A stretch of 8,341 bases of DNA from Planctomycetaceae bacterium (GCA_015487825.1 WFOZ01000589.1:1-8341), one strand, 5' to 3'; counted from the stretch's first letter, positions 1-6,612 are shown. The notes: generated from the letters alone by a model not told the origin. Translations and numbers: made by a program.

Positions 1-1190
1 ATACAAATAATGACATGACCACCTTCATGGTATGCGTTGAGATGAATCGTTCCTTTTTCCGACTTACCGGCTGCCAGTCGTTCTGCAGAAGTCTCCACTC
101 CATGGTCAGCAGAGTTGCGAACCATATGTGTCAGCGGATCTTTAATCGCATCCAGAACAGTCCGATCCAGTTCGGTGTCTGCTCCGTCCATTTCCAACTC
201 GATTTGTTTTTCTGTGATGCGAGCCAGATCGCGAACGAGCCTCGGGAGCTTGCTCCAGGCGTTCCCGATCGGTTGCATTCTCGTTTTCATCACTCCTTCC
301 TGTAAATCGGAAGTGACCCGATTGAGGTGAGTGATCGGAGCTGAATATCTCGATTCTTCATCATCACGAGAAAGCTGAATCAGCTGATTCCGCGCCAATA
401 CGAGTTCGCCCACCAGATTCATTAAACGATCCAGGACGTTAACATTCACTCGAATCGACAAATCGGCTACTGTTTTCTTCTTGCTTGGTCGAGCATCTGC
501 TTCTACAGGAGCGGCTTTGCGGCTGCTAACCTTTTCTGCTTTATTATCGTCAGGAGTTGCAGCTGTATTTTGAGACTTATCTTCCTGCTTTTCTTCTTTT
601 TTCTGCTCGGTCAATTTTTCACGATGCCGGGCAGCAGCTTCGTTAATTGCTCTGTCGAGTTCATCAAAATCGACATCTCCCGATTCCGTCATCAAGGCAC
701 TTGTATCAATTCCGGCGTCGGACGACTCCTGAGATTCGACAGATGCAGCAACCTGAGCTGGCACTTCGGCTTCCTGCTGACTGGAATTTCCAACAAACTG
801 GCTTGCATCTTTTCCTTCTGCAACCTGCTCCAACTGACTGATCAGTTCTTTATGGTCTATGTTCGGTTCTTCACCCTTGGCTTCAAGACCCTGCATCAAT
901 TCCTTGATACCATCGATCCCTTCCAGGACAAGCGAAATGCCATCCGTGGTTCGTTCGATCGAACGATCCCGCATTTTCCCCAGCACGTTTTCGGTTGCAT
1001 GCGATACTGCACCGATTCGCGTCAACCCGATAAAACCACAAGTTCCCTTGATTGTGTGAATCGTACGAAACACACTCGCTAAAAGATCATCATTCTCTGT
1101 ATCTTTTTCAAAGGCAACAATGTCGGAGTCGAGTTGATTGAGATTTTCCCAACTCTCTTCGAGAAAACCTTGAAGAATATCGTCTTCCAT
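1..1190 (-). CDS. cheA: Chemotaxis histidine kinase CheA, N-terminal part (cut by window edge)
   Basis: CheA is the cytoplasmic sensor kinase of chemotaxis arrays; it autophosphorylates an Hpt histidine and passes phosphate to CheY/CheB. About 396 codons are visible; the C-terminus lies beyond position 1. Residues 1-105 form the Hpt (P1) domain, with H45 in the motif [15 protein letters not shown] as the expected phospho-acceptor. Residues ~105-240 are a charged, low-complexity linker rich in E, K, Q and A, with no P2 (CheY-binding) domain that I can recognise. Residues ~240-305 match the P3 dimerisation helices ([19 protein letters not shown]). The ATPase (P4) domain follows, with [12 protein letters not shown] and the N-box [16 protein letters not shown] (N359). 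The last visible residues, HEGGHVII, match a conserved CheA strand. The ATG at 1190 is preceded by a weak AGGA and by an in-frame TAA at the A8 run (minus strand), which fixes the start. Family assignment is secure; symbol use assumes it is the chemotaxis CheA and not a hybrid relative. Confidence 0.95.
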   Translation of the reverse strand, partial: MEDDILQGFLEESWENLNQLDSDIVAFEKDTENDDLLASVFRTIHTIKGTCGFIGLTRIGAVSHATENVLGKMRDRSIERTTDGISLVLEGIDGIKELMQGLEAKGEEPNIDHKELISQLEQVAEGKDASQFVGNSSQQEAEVPAQVAASVESQESSDAGIDTSALMTESGDVDFDELDRAINEAAARHREKLTEQKKEEKQEDKSQNTAATPDDNKAEKVSSRKAAPVEADARPSKKKTVADLSIRVNVNVLDRLMNLVGELVLARNQLIQLSRDDEESRYSAPITHLNRVTSDLQEGVMKTRMQPIGNAWSKLPRLVRDLARITEKQIELEMDGADTELDRTVLDAIKDPLTHMVRNSADHGVETSAERLAAGKSEKGTIHLNAYHEGGHVIIC

Positions 1191-1710
1191 GCGTCCTGCG
1201 GCTTTTTTTTAGAGTCCGATAAGGCATCTTTCGAGTTCTCCTGAACCCGAATTTCCCAGTCATACATACGCAGGTTCCGCAAACGAGCAGACCGCGCTGT
1301 TTCGACTTATCGTCACAACGGTAATGGGAAATCAAGCACTGTTTTACATAATCACTTCAGTTCTATCGATTTTGAGGGTTATTACTGAACCTAAAAGTCC
1401 TTCTCAACTGTTTCGCTCCCTCTGATACCTCCTTCGACCTCAATAGAAACATTTATTAATTAACATTTCCCCACCACTTCACTGAAACGACGTTTAGTAC
1501 ATCAGGCAGGAGAACATCTCTCTGGGATCGTTAATGATTTTCGTTCAGGTTCTCATACGAAAAAACAGAGCCTGGAAAATTCCAGGCTCTGTATTACTAG
1601 CGGTAAAAGTTTGCGAACAGCTCGCAAATTTTAGAAAAATATCAGTTTGGTTACGGCTATCAGAATGAACCAGCCGTGCTGGGATTTGTCGTTGTCATCT
1701 CGAAACAAGA
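1191..1710. other. Intergenic gap between secreted-protein gene and cheA
   Basis: No convincing gene is seen in these 520 bases. On the minus strand they carry the terminator of the upstream gene and must also hold the promoter and 5' leader of cheA. I could not find a convincing -10/-35 pair: a GATAAG near 1310 has only a poor TTGATT partner. An AT-rich TTAATTAA palindrome near 1456-1463 and an A8 run (minus strand, 1203-1210) just before cheA are the only other marked elements. A small 7-base-pair inverted repeat (arms 1610-1616 and 1622-1628, TTTGCGA/TCGCAAA) lies between the stop codon and the strong terminator. Confidence 0.6.
1560..1591 (-). terminator. Rho-independent terminator of the 1711-2754 gene
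   Basis: Arms CAGAGCCTGGAA (1566-1577) and TTCCAGGCTCTG (1580-1591) are perfect 12-base complements. In practice this is a 10-base-pair stem with a six-base AT loop. On the minus strand the stem is followed by six T (1565-1560), the classical intrinsic terminator layout. It lies about 120 bases past the stop codon of the minus-strand gene and about 370 bases ahead of cheA, so it should keep the two genes in separate transcripts. It has no T-run on the plus strand. Confidence 0.88.
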
Positions 1711-2754
1711 TTAGCGACGTCTTGTGTTATTGCTTGAACCTGATCGAGCCTGCCGACTGTTCCCACCTGCGTAATAAACTGCAGGATCATCGATGATAAA
1801 CTCAGTTGACCAGGTTTTCCCATCGTCCATGTTCACCGTATTAAAGAACATGGTTGTGAAAGTTTGAGCTCGATATCCATAAGGATATTGCGAGCTGAGA
1901 TGATCCTGCCTGGTCAGATCATCGACACCAGGGCTGGCGTAATAGTGAACTGCACCATCTGGTGTGAATGACATTCCAAAAGTCCACCAGCCCGGCTGGT
2001 TGATCGTCGGGCCAGGAATCACATTTCCATTCCTGTCGCCACGGATGACAATCATTGCTGAATCTTTGTCATACTTTGCATCAGTTTTACTATGAAACTG
2101 AATGAACATACCTGGCCAGTAAGGTTCTACTTTTTCGACCATTGCCGTACGGAACAAACCACCAAACAGTCCACCCCGGCGGCTTTTTCGACCACCTTTA
2201 GCACGTGGATCGGTAATCGGAAGATCTTCTTCTTCCATAATTGTTGTTCTGAGATCTGCACGGATTCCAAAGTGTGTACCGGATCGATTTTCCCACTTAT
2301 CCCAATCTGGAAGATAGATTCTTGCCACACAACTTGGCTTCCAGGAAACAGGAATTGGACGTGTTGCCAGCAGCAGGTCATCCTGTTGCTGTTGGTAAGT
2401 AATACGACCGGGAATGCCGGTGTTTTTCGACTTTACCGCCAGAGAATAGAGAGAGCCTTCGATACCGCCAGCAGGTGTTTTTACACGAACAACAGAATCA
2501 GGAACACCACGTTTGGGACCTTCCCGCCATTTCTTATTGGAGGAATAACCAACAGGAGAACGCAATTTCTCATCCTGTTCCCGACTACTTTTAGGATGAT
2601 TATAGTAGAACTTGAAATTCCCCGATTCCAAATCATCGCTCTGGGAATTCATCTTGGCACCAGTGCCCGGCACGTGTTGTGCCTGAACCTGACCATTTCC
2701 ACAAAATGCGATTGCAGCCAGCAAAGCTGCCCCTTTTAATGTTTTTATCAACAT
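1711..2754 (-). CDS. Secreted protein of unknown function, possible ConA-like beta-sandwich
   Basis: The 347-residue product starts with a clear Sec signal peptide (basic MLIKTLKG, hydrophobic core ~9-18, likely cut after VQA at residue 25), so it is exported. C18 is preceded by IAF, which is a poor lipobox, so a lipoprotein is unlikely. Residues 27-95 are polar and Lys/Arg/Ser-rich. Residues ~98-330 alternate strand-like and loop segments with many aromatics (ARIYLPDWDKWE, WWTFGMSFTPDGAVHYYAS, WSTEFIIDDPAVYY). This resembles a concanavalin/laminin-G-type jelly roll, but that is inference from pattern only. A basic Gly/Arg insert (RAKGGRKSRRGGLFGG, ~184-199) interrupts it, and the C-terminus is an Arg/Ser/Asn-rich tail. 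A purine-rich GGAGG on the minus strand (2767-2771) lies 12 bases from the ATG; a second AGGA is too close to act alone. The gene is monocistronic, with its own terminator, and is divergent from the hydrolase gene. No enzyme function can be assigned. Confidence 0.85.
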   Translation of the reverse strand: MLIKTLKGAALLAAIAFCGNGQVQAQHVPGTGAKMNSQSDDLESGNFKFYYNHPKSSREQDEKLRSPVGYSSNKKWREGPKRGVPDSVVRVKTPAGGIEGSLYSLAVKSKNTGIPGRITYQQQQDDLLLATRPIPVSWKPSCVARIYLPDWDKWENRSGTHFGIRADLRTTIMEEEDLPITDPRAKGGRKSRRGGLFGGLFRTAMVEKVEPYWPGMFIQFHSKTDAKYDKDSAMIVIRGDRNGNVIPGPTINQPGWWTFGMSFTPDGAVHYYASPGVDDLTRQDHLSSQYPYGYRAQTFTTMFFNTVNMDDGKTWSTEFIIDDPAVYYAGGNSRQARSGSSNNTRRR

Positions 2755-2831
2755 TTCCTATTTCCCCCTCCCTGAGGATGAGCCCGAGGCTCGCCGAGTT
2801 AACGGTATTCGATATCAGTTAGTAATCAATC

Positions 2832-2844
2832 TGTAATTATTACA
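2832..2844. repeat. Perfect palindrome TGTAAT-T-ATTACA, possible operator
   Basis: TGTAAT and ATTACA are exact inverted copies around a single T. The size and symmetry fit a binding site for a dimeric helix-turn-helix repressor. It sits just downstream of the candidate minus-strand promoter and about 190 bases from the hydrolase start, so it could control the secreted-protein gene or both. The sequence is AT-rich, so a chance palindrome cannot be excluded. Confidence 0.35.
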
Positions 2845-2866
2845 ACAAAGCTGTAAACAGACCTAT

Positions 2867-2897
2867 CTTATAAAACTCTCCAGCCGCCCTGTATCAA
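2867..2897 (-). promoter_or_regulatory. Candidate promoter for the 1711-2754 gene
   Basis: On the minus strand TTGATA (2897-2892) is followed after 19 bases by TATAAG (2872-2867). Each box matches five of six bases of the sigma-70 consensus, but the spacer is two bases longer than ideal. The predicted 5' leader of roughly 105 bases would contain the 13-base palindrome. This is a weak call from sequence pattern alone, and sigma-70 consensus rules are imperfect in planctomycetes. Confidence 0.3.
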
Positions 2898-2951
2898 TTG
2901 TATCGGTTGTTCCTATTTGCCTGATCAGAAAAAAACGACATTTCTGACCGG

Positions 2952-2980
2952 TTTCCAACTGAGAAGCAAAACGGTACAGT
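2952..2980 (+). promoter_or_regulatory. Candidate promoter for the hydrolase gene
   Basis: TTTCCA (2952-2957) and TACAGT (2975-2980) are separated by exactly 17 bases; each matches four of six sigma-70 consensus positions. The start of transcription would fall near 2987, giving a leader of about 44 bases before the ATG at 3031. The boxes are weak, so this is a tentative call. Confidence 0.25.
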
Positions 2981-3030
2981 AGGGAAACTATCGACATCCA
3001 GATTTCTCACAACAGGAAATACCCTTTCCA

Positions 3031-5091
3031 ATGCGAAACCGTATCCTCTGCGTCCTCTTTCTTTCTGTTTTTTTGCTGTTCAATCACGGTTATACCGTTT
3101 CGGTACAGGCGGATGGCCTGAAAGATAACCTGCCCGCTCAGGTTCGTCCGGTCCCGCCAGTGGGGATCGAACTTTCTGATACAGATCGTCGCGACCTTCT
3201 GTCCGGACAGAAGAAACTTTACACACAAATCGAAACGCTGAAGAAAAGCAAAGATGCCCGTATTCAGTCCCTCATTCCAGATGTCGAAATATTTGCCCGA
3301 GCCATTCGGGATGGCGTTGCTCATCGGGAACTGTTCACAAAGCGGGATGTCACCACGGCAAAAAATGTACTGGCCGAAGGATTGAAAAGGGCAGAAGCTC
3401 TCCTCGACGGAAATGCCCCCTGGACAAAACAGACCGGGCTTGTCGTGCGTGGTTACCGTTCACAAATTGACCGGACCGTTCAACCGTACGGTCTGGAAAT
3501 TCCGGCCAGTTATACGTTTGAAGGAAAAGACGAATACCGTCTTGATCTATGGTTTCACGGACGCGGCGAACGATCTACCGAGCCACTTTTTATCGCACAG
3601 CGAATGAATCGCAAAGGACGATTTCAGCCTCGCAAGACAATTGTGCTGCACCCGTACGGACGATACAGCAACGCATTCAAATTCGCGGGGGAAGTTGATG
3701 TTCTTGAAGCTCTTGAACATGCCAGGCAGTTTTATCGTGTTGATGAAAACCGCATCAGTGTGCGGGGCTTTTCGATGGGAGGAGCCGGCTGCTGGCAGAT
3801 GGCGGTCCATTATCCGGACCTGTTCTTTGCCGCCAACCCTGGGGCAGGATTTTCAGAGACACCCGAATTCCTGAAATTCTTCCAGAAGGAAACATTGACT
3901 CCTACCTGGTACGAGAAAAAACTTTGGCACATGTATGACTGCACGGATAACGCAGCCAATCTGTTCCAGCTACCGACAATCGCTTACAGCGGCGAACTGG
4001 ATATCCAGAAACAGGCGGCAGATATCATGGAACTGGCTCTCAAAAAAGAAAACCTGCGGCTGACACACATCATCGGCCCCAAAACAAAACATACCATCCA
4101 CGCAGATTCCATGAAAATTATCGCAGCAAAAATGGACAGCCTTGCCAGACGAGGGCGGATTGTTCCGAAAGAAATCCGCTTCGTCACGTACACCCTCAAA
4201 TATAATCGCATGCACTGGTTAACAGTCACGCAATTGCAGGAACATTGGTCACAGGCTCGCATCGCAGCCCGGTTATTGCCCGATGATAATAAGATCGAAA
4301 TTGACGCACGCAATGTTCGCGGAATAAAACTCAATTTCAAAGCAGGAGAATCCCCTTTCGCTCTGGATCGTCCTGTCTCTCTGGTGATGCATACTGGAAA
4401 GGCTTCAAAGATTTCCGATAGCAAACAGGTTCTTGTTGCATTGCGTCCGGAAACAGATCGTTCCTGGAGTTGCGAGATTCATTTCGATGGCAAACAATGG
4501 CAACTCGGCTCCTCACCTGCAAAAGGCTTGCAAAAAAAACATAACCTGCAGGGACCAATCGACGATGCGTTCATGAGTTCGTTTCTGATCGTCAAGCCAA
4601 CCGGAAAAGCCTGGAATGAAAAACCGGGCCTGTGGTCTGTTTCTGAACTGAACCATTTCGTTAAAGAATGGCGACGCCAATTCCGGGGTGATGCCCAGGT
4701 TGTCAACGATACCGATTTAACGGCTGAGCAAATTGCGAACAATCATCTTATCTATTTTGGTGATCCGGCCAGTAATTCCGCATTGGCTGAAATCATCGAT
4801 CAGTTACCGTTGAAATGGAATGAGCGAGAGTTGATTGTTGCAAACAAAAAATATGATGCTGCTCATCACGCACCGATTATGATTTATCCGAACCCGGCGA
4901 ATCCTGCCAGGTACATTGTTATCAACAGCGGTTTCACTTACCGGGAATTCGCTTACCTCAACAATGCCCGGCAGGTTCCGAAACTTCCCGACTGGGCAGT
5001 GATTGATTTACGAACCGCTCCCGATTCCCTGTGGCCCGGCAAAGTTATCGATGCCGACTTCTTTAACGAACAATGGCAATACAAAAAATAA
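3031..5091 (+). CDS. Secreted alpha/beta-hydrolase (esterase / prolyl-oligopeptidase-like)
   Basis: The 686-residue product begins with a signal peptide (MRNRILC, hydrophobic core ~5-18, likely cut after VQA near residue 27) and is probably periplasmic or secreted. Residues ~45-135 form a charged, helical N-terminal segment. The hydrolase core spans ~137-375. It has the strand/turn VLHPYGRYSN (205-214), the nucleophile elbow GFSMGGAG (S248), the acid turn YSGELD (D324 likely) and GPKTKHTIH (H354 likely, H357 possible). This is the usual Ser-Asp-His order. Residues ~376-500 look beta-rich. A further alpha/beta-like segment (~510-686) contains NNHLIYFGDPASNSALAEII, as in long planctomycete peptidase-S9/esterase-like proteins. 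The substrate is unknown: an ester, such as an acylated polysaccharide, or a peptide are both possible. AGGAAA lies about 12 bases before the ATG, a long spacing, but the signal peptide begins exactly at this ATG. The gene is likely co-transcribed with the SDR gene downstream. Confidence 0.9.
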   Translation: MRNRILCVLFLSVFLLFNHGYTVSVQADGLKDNLPAQVRPVPPVGIELSDTDRRDLLSGQKKLYTQIETLKKSKDARIQSLIPDVEIFARAIRDGVAHRELFTKRDVTTAKNVLAEGLKRAEALLDGNAPWTKQTGLVVRGYRSQIDRTVQPYGLEIPASYTFEGKDEYRLDLWFHGRGERSTEPLFIAQRMNRKGRFQPRKTIVLHPYGRYSNAFKFAGEVDVLEALEHARQFYRVDENRISVRGFSMGGAGCWQMAVHYPDLFFAANPGAGFSETPEFLKFFQKETLTPTWYEKKLWHMYDCTDNAANLFQLPTIAYSGELDIQKQAADIMELALKKENLRLTHIIGPKTKHTIHADSMKIIAAKMDSLARRGRIVPKEIRFVTYTLKYNRMHWLTVTQLQEHWSQARIAARLLPDDNKIEIDARNVRGIKLNFKAGESPFALDRPVSLVMHTGKASKISDSKQVLVALRPETDRSWSCEIHFDGKQWQLGSSPAKGLQKKHNLQGPIDDAFMSSFLIVKPTGKAWNEKPGLWSVSELNHFVKEWRRQFRGDAQVVNDTDLTAEQIANNHLIYFGDPASNSALAEIIDQLPLKWNERELIVANKKYDAAHHAPIMIYPNPANPARYIVINSGFTYREFAYLNNARQVPKLPDWAVIDLRTAPDSLWPGKVIDADFFNEQWQYKK

Positions 5092-5097
5092 AGGCAA

Positions 5098-5129
5098 GCT
5101 GCAGGGTTCGCAATTGCAGCCCCTGCAGC
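5098..5129 (+). repeat. Intercistronic hairpin between hydrolase and SDR genes
   Basis: GCTGCAGG (5098-5105) and CCTGCAGC (5122-5129) are perfect 8-base complements with a 16-base loop. The loop itself contains a second TTGCAGC (5114-5120) that could pair with the first arm instead, so two exclusive stems are possible. No T-run follows, so it is not an intrinsic terminator. It starts seven bases after the hydrolase stop and ends about 22 bases before the SDR ribosome site. A role in mRNA processing or in differential expression within the operon is inference. Confidence 0.55.
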
Positions 5130-5163
5130 ACAACCGAGTGCTTACCAACAAAAGGAATAAAGA

Positions 5164-5889
5164 ATGACTTTGAAAGATAAAACAGCCCTCATTACAGGAG
5201 GCGGTTCCGGAATCGGAGCGGCAATTGCAACAGAGTTGGCTCAACAGGGGGCTCGTGTTGTTATTGCCGGTCGCAATTTGGAAAAACTTGAAACGGTTTG
5301 TAAACAGTCTCCCGAGCAGATTTTCGCCATCGCTGCTGATGTGGGGAACCGGGACGAAGCAACCGGGCTGATCAAACAGGCAACCGAAAAGCTGGGGCAG
5401 ATCGATATTCTCATCAACAGTGCAGGAACCAACGTACCGAATCGAATGATGCACAATCTCGATCCAGCCGACTGGGACAAAATGATGCAGGTCAACGTGA
5501 CCGGTGCATTCAATTGCATTCGGGAAGTGCTGCCTCAAATGCGAGAACGCCACGATGGATTGATCATTAACATTTCATCAATCTCCGGACTGCGAGCCGC
5601 TGCGTTAGGCGGTGTCGGCTACAACGCAAGCAAATTCGCCATTTCCGGCCTCGGAATGTCTGTCGGCGACGAAGTCCGTGAAGAAGGAATCCGCGTCACC
5701 AACATTTATCCGGGAGAAGTCGATACCCCGATTCTGGTAAAACGCCCCAGCCCCGTTTCCGACGAACACCGGGCGATCATCCTCAAGCCGGAAGACGTCG
5801 CAGCAACCGCACTGATGGTCATCAATCTCCCCCCCCGAGCCCGAGTCCCCGAACTGACCATCATGCCCACCGTGCAATCATTTATCTGA
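5164..5889 (+). CDS. Short-chain dehydrogenase/reductase (classical SDR), NAD(P)-dependent
   Basis: At 241 residues this is a full-length classical SDR: a single Rossmann-fold oxidoreductase acting on an alcohol/carbonyl pair, with no signal peptide and therefore cytoplasmic. Cofactor motif TGGGSGIG is at 11-18, D59 (AADV) at the adenine pocket and NSAG at 85-88. The catalytic set is N111 (VNVTGAF), S139 (INISSISG), Y153 and K157 (YNASK), followed by YPGEVDTP (182-189). R37 after the second strand (IAGRN) favours NADP(H) over NAD(H). AAGGA (5152-5156) lies seven bases before the ATG, the best Shine-Dalgarno site in the window. The short 72-base gap to the hydrolase gene suggests one operon. 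The true substrate cannot be told from sequence; SDR names such as FabG or YdfG would be guesses. Confidence 0.93.
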   Translation: MTLKDKTALITGGGSGIGAAIATELAQQGARVVIAGRNLEKLETVCKQSPEQIFAIAADVGNRDEATGLIKQATEKLGQIDILINSAGTNVPNRMMHNLDPADWDKMMQVNVTGAFNCIREVLPQMRERHDGLIINISSISGLRAAALGGVGYNASKFAISGLGMSVGDEVREEGIRVTNIYPGEVDTPILVKRPSPVSDEHRAIILKPEDVAATALMVINLPPRARVPELTIMPTVQSFI

Positions 5890-5975
5890 TCAAAGCAAAA
5901 ACCCGAGAAAAAGAGTTACTAAAGAAGTAATGAGCCATATTTATATTTCAAATGTTCAAACACCGCTTCTCTGTG

Positions 5976-6003
5976 ATGAAGAACATACATCTTCATTTGT
6001 ATG
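5976..6003. repeat. Two overlapping inverted repeats
   Basis: ATGAAGA (5976-5982) pairs perfectly with TCTTCAT (5990-5996) around a seven-base loop. CATACA (5984-5989) pairs perfectly with TGTATG (5998-6003). The two stems share bases, so only one can form at a time. Neither is followed by a T-run on either strand. Function is unknown, and with short AT-rich arms chance is possible. Confidence 0.4.
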
Positions 6004-6083
6004 CTTTCAGAGGAAATAGTAAGATTTTGGGGAGAAGCTGCGTGTCTATTAGCCGGATACCGAGCTTGAATAGAAGCGAGTGT

Positions 6084-6120
6084 CCCAGATTGTTTTTGCA
6101 ATCTGGGCTGACGGAGTCAG
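6084..6120 (+). repeat. Two directly abutting hairpins (REP-like or structured RNA)
   Basis: CCCAGATTG (6084-6092) and CAATCTGGG (6099-6107) form a perfect nine-base-pair stem with a TTTTTG loop. The very next base begins CTGAC-GGA-GTCAG (6108-6120), a second perfect stem with a three-base loop. The two could stack end to end. There is no T-run afterwards, so they do not look like a terminator. A short GCTT/AAGC repeat lies just upstream (~6064-6077). Options are a dispersed repeat unit, a small structured RNA, or the end of a non-autonomous mobile element. Confidence 0.55.
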
Positions 6121-6204
6121 CAAGAGGTCTGTGCGAAAACATTCCCAATCATTCATGGTTTCATCACAAATTACTCTTTCCCCAATTCCTCTTTCAGCTA
6201 CGCC

Positions 6205-6230
6205 GCCCCGGTTAATAAATTAACCGGGGC
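6205..6230. repeat. Perfect 11-base-pair palindrome, REP-like
   Basis: GCCCCGGTTAA (6205-6215) and TTAACCGGGGC (6220-6230) are exact complements around TAAA. The following bases are CACCCTCGGGCGGG, not a T-run, so it is a poor terminator. It ends 18 bases before the RAYT fragment, which is the kind of position REP palindromes occupy relative to RAYT genes. The link is inference from proximity. Confidence 0.65.
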
Positions 6231-6248
6231 CACCCTCGGGCGGGATAT

Positions 6249-6359
6249 ATGGAAAGGGTGACTGATTGGCAATGGAGTTCAGCACGATGGCATGTTGAGA
6301 ACCGAACAGTCGGCTTACCAATACAATGGCCTCCCGGACTGGAGTTTAACGTCTCATAA
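6249..6359 (+). pseudogene. C-terminal remnant of a RAYT (REP-associated tyrosine transposase)
   Basis: An open stretch of 36 codons ending in TAA encodes MERVTDWQWSSARW followed by a segment ending in VGLPIQWPPGLEF. The W-x-WSSARW block and the PPGLEF ending are typical of the last ~40 residues of planctomycete RAYT / IS200-like Y1 transposases, after the 'NPV..GLV' helix. The HUH histidine pair and the catalytic tyrosine, which lie upstream in a full protein of roughly 150-250 residues, are absent. Upstream in this frame the reading runs into the palindrome at 6205-6230 and no transposase sequence is recognisable. The fragment is therefore dead and has lost most of its gene, probably by deletion or by insertion of other repeat DNA. 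The ATG at 6249 is just the first Met in frame, not a real start. Confidence 0.7.
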
Positions 6360-6392
6360 ATATGGAAAGCGAATGGAAGAACATCCTATTGC

Positions 6393-6437
6393 TACGCAAC
6401 CCAACCGCCAAAAGCGGGCAGGCTACCCGGTTACGTA
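6393..6437. repeat. Imperfect inverted repeat downstream of the RAYT remnant
   Basis: TACGCAACC (6393-6401) pairs with GGTTACGTA (6429-6437) with one mismatch in nine. Inside it CCGC (6405-6408) pairs with GCGG (6414-6417) around CAAAA, so the unit could fold as a two-tier hairpin. It sits 33 bases after the RAYT stop, making the remnant flanked by palindromes on both sides. It is followed by an A-rich tract and a further AT-rich repeat GAAAAAC/GTTTTTC (6446-6474). Confidence 0.45.
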
Positions 6438-6598
6438 AAAAAGACGAAAAACACCGAAGGATTTCAAGTTTTTCAAAAAATAACTCCTATCAATAATTGG
6501 GGATCGCTTGTTTAAGGACTAGATAGAGATCAATTTCTTATTATCGTTTTCCTCCTATTTCTTTACAGCCGAAAATTATCTCGTGCAATACCATCCAC

Positions 6599-6612
6599 TG
6601 GTGTGATCACCA
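6599..6612. repeat. Short palindrome just ahead of the 6623 gene
   Basis: TGGTG (6599-6603) and CACCA (6608-6612) flank TGAT, ending two bases before the weak ribosome site GGGA (6615-6618) and ten bases before the ATG. It could be an operator or a small leader stem affecting ribosome access. Five-base arms are short enough to arise by chance. Confidence 0.3.

Larger units (their letters stand above)
2755..3030. promoter_or_regulatory. Divergent promoter region between secreted-protein and hydrolase genes
   Basis: These 276 bases separate two genes pointing away from each other and must hold both promoters. The region has a perfect 13-base palindrome (2832-2844), a TGTATC direct repeat (2890-2895 and 2899-2904) and the 8-base palindrome CTGATCAG (2921-2928). 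A small GAGCC-CGA-GGCTC hairpin (2780-2792) falls in the 5' leader of the minus-strand gene. The packing of symmetric sites suggests control by a dimeric regulator, but no regulator gene is in the window. Confidence 0.55.

Noticed and set aside
570..1082. Plus-strand frame of 170 codons
   Set aside because: It lies opposite cheA, whose Hpt and linker are unambiguous; the plus frame is a shadow.
1079..1282. Minus-strand frame with TTG start and coding-like beginning (MYDWEIRVQENSKD), overlapping the cheA start
   Set aside because: It runs out of frame into cheA and its second half is a shadow of the Hpt domain. One extra A in the A8 run would fuse it to CheA, but the usual CheA start (MEDDILQ...) fits the ATG at 1190 and no ribosome site precedes the upstream frame.
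1300..1345. Possible sigma-28 (FliA) promoter for cheA from a GACGATAAG-like -10 box
   Set aside because: No TAAA-type -35 box at the required 11-base spacing; a TAAAACAG lies too far upstream.
1610..1628. Seven-base-pair inverted repeat as a plus-strand terminator
   Set aside because: Followed by only four T and no plus-strand gene ends upstream of it within this window; the strong terminator next to it explains the site better.
2092..2739. Long plus-strand frame of 215 codons
   Set aside because: Antisense to the secreted-protein gene. The composition is Cys/Thr/Ile-rich without motifs, whereas the minus strand has a signal peptide, terminator and ribosome site.
5008..5553. Minus-strand frame of 181 codons across the hydrolase-SDR junction
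   Set aside because: Antisense to two well-supported genes, Cys/His-rich translation with no recognisable motif.
5952..6215. Plus-strand frame of 87 codons in the palindrome-rich gap
   Set aside because: No ribosome site, and the translation covers the stacked hairpins and ends inside the 11-base-pair palindrome. It looks like a chance frame through repeat DNA.
6446..6474. GAAAAAC/GTTTTTC repeat as a minus-strand terminator
   Set aside because: The stem is almost all A-T pairs with a 15-base loop, and no minus-strand gene lies upstream for it to end.
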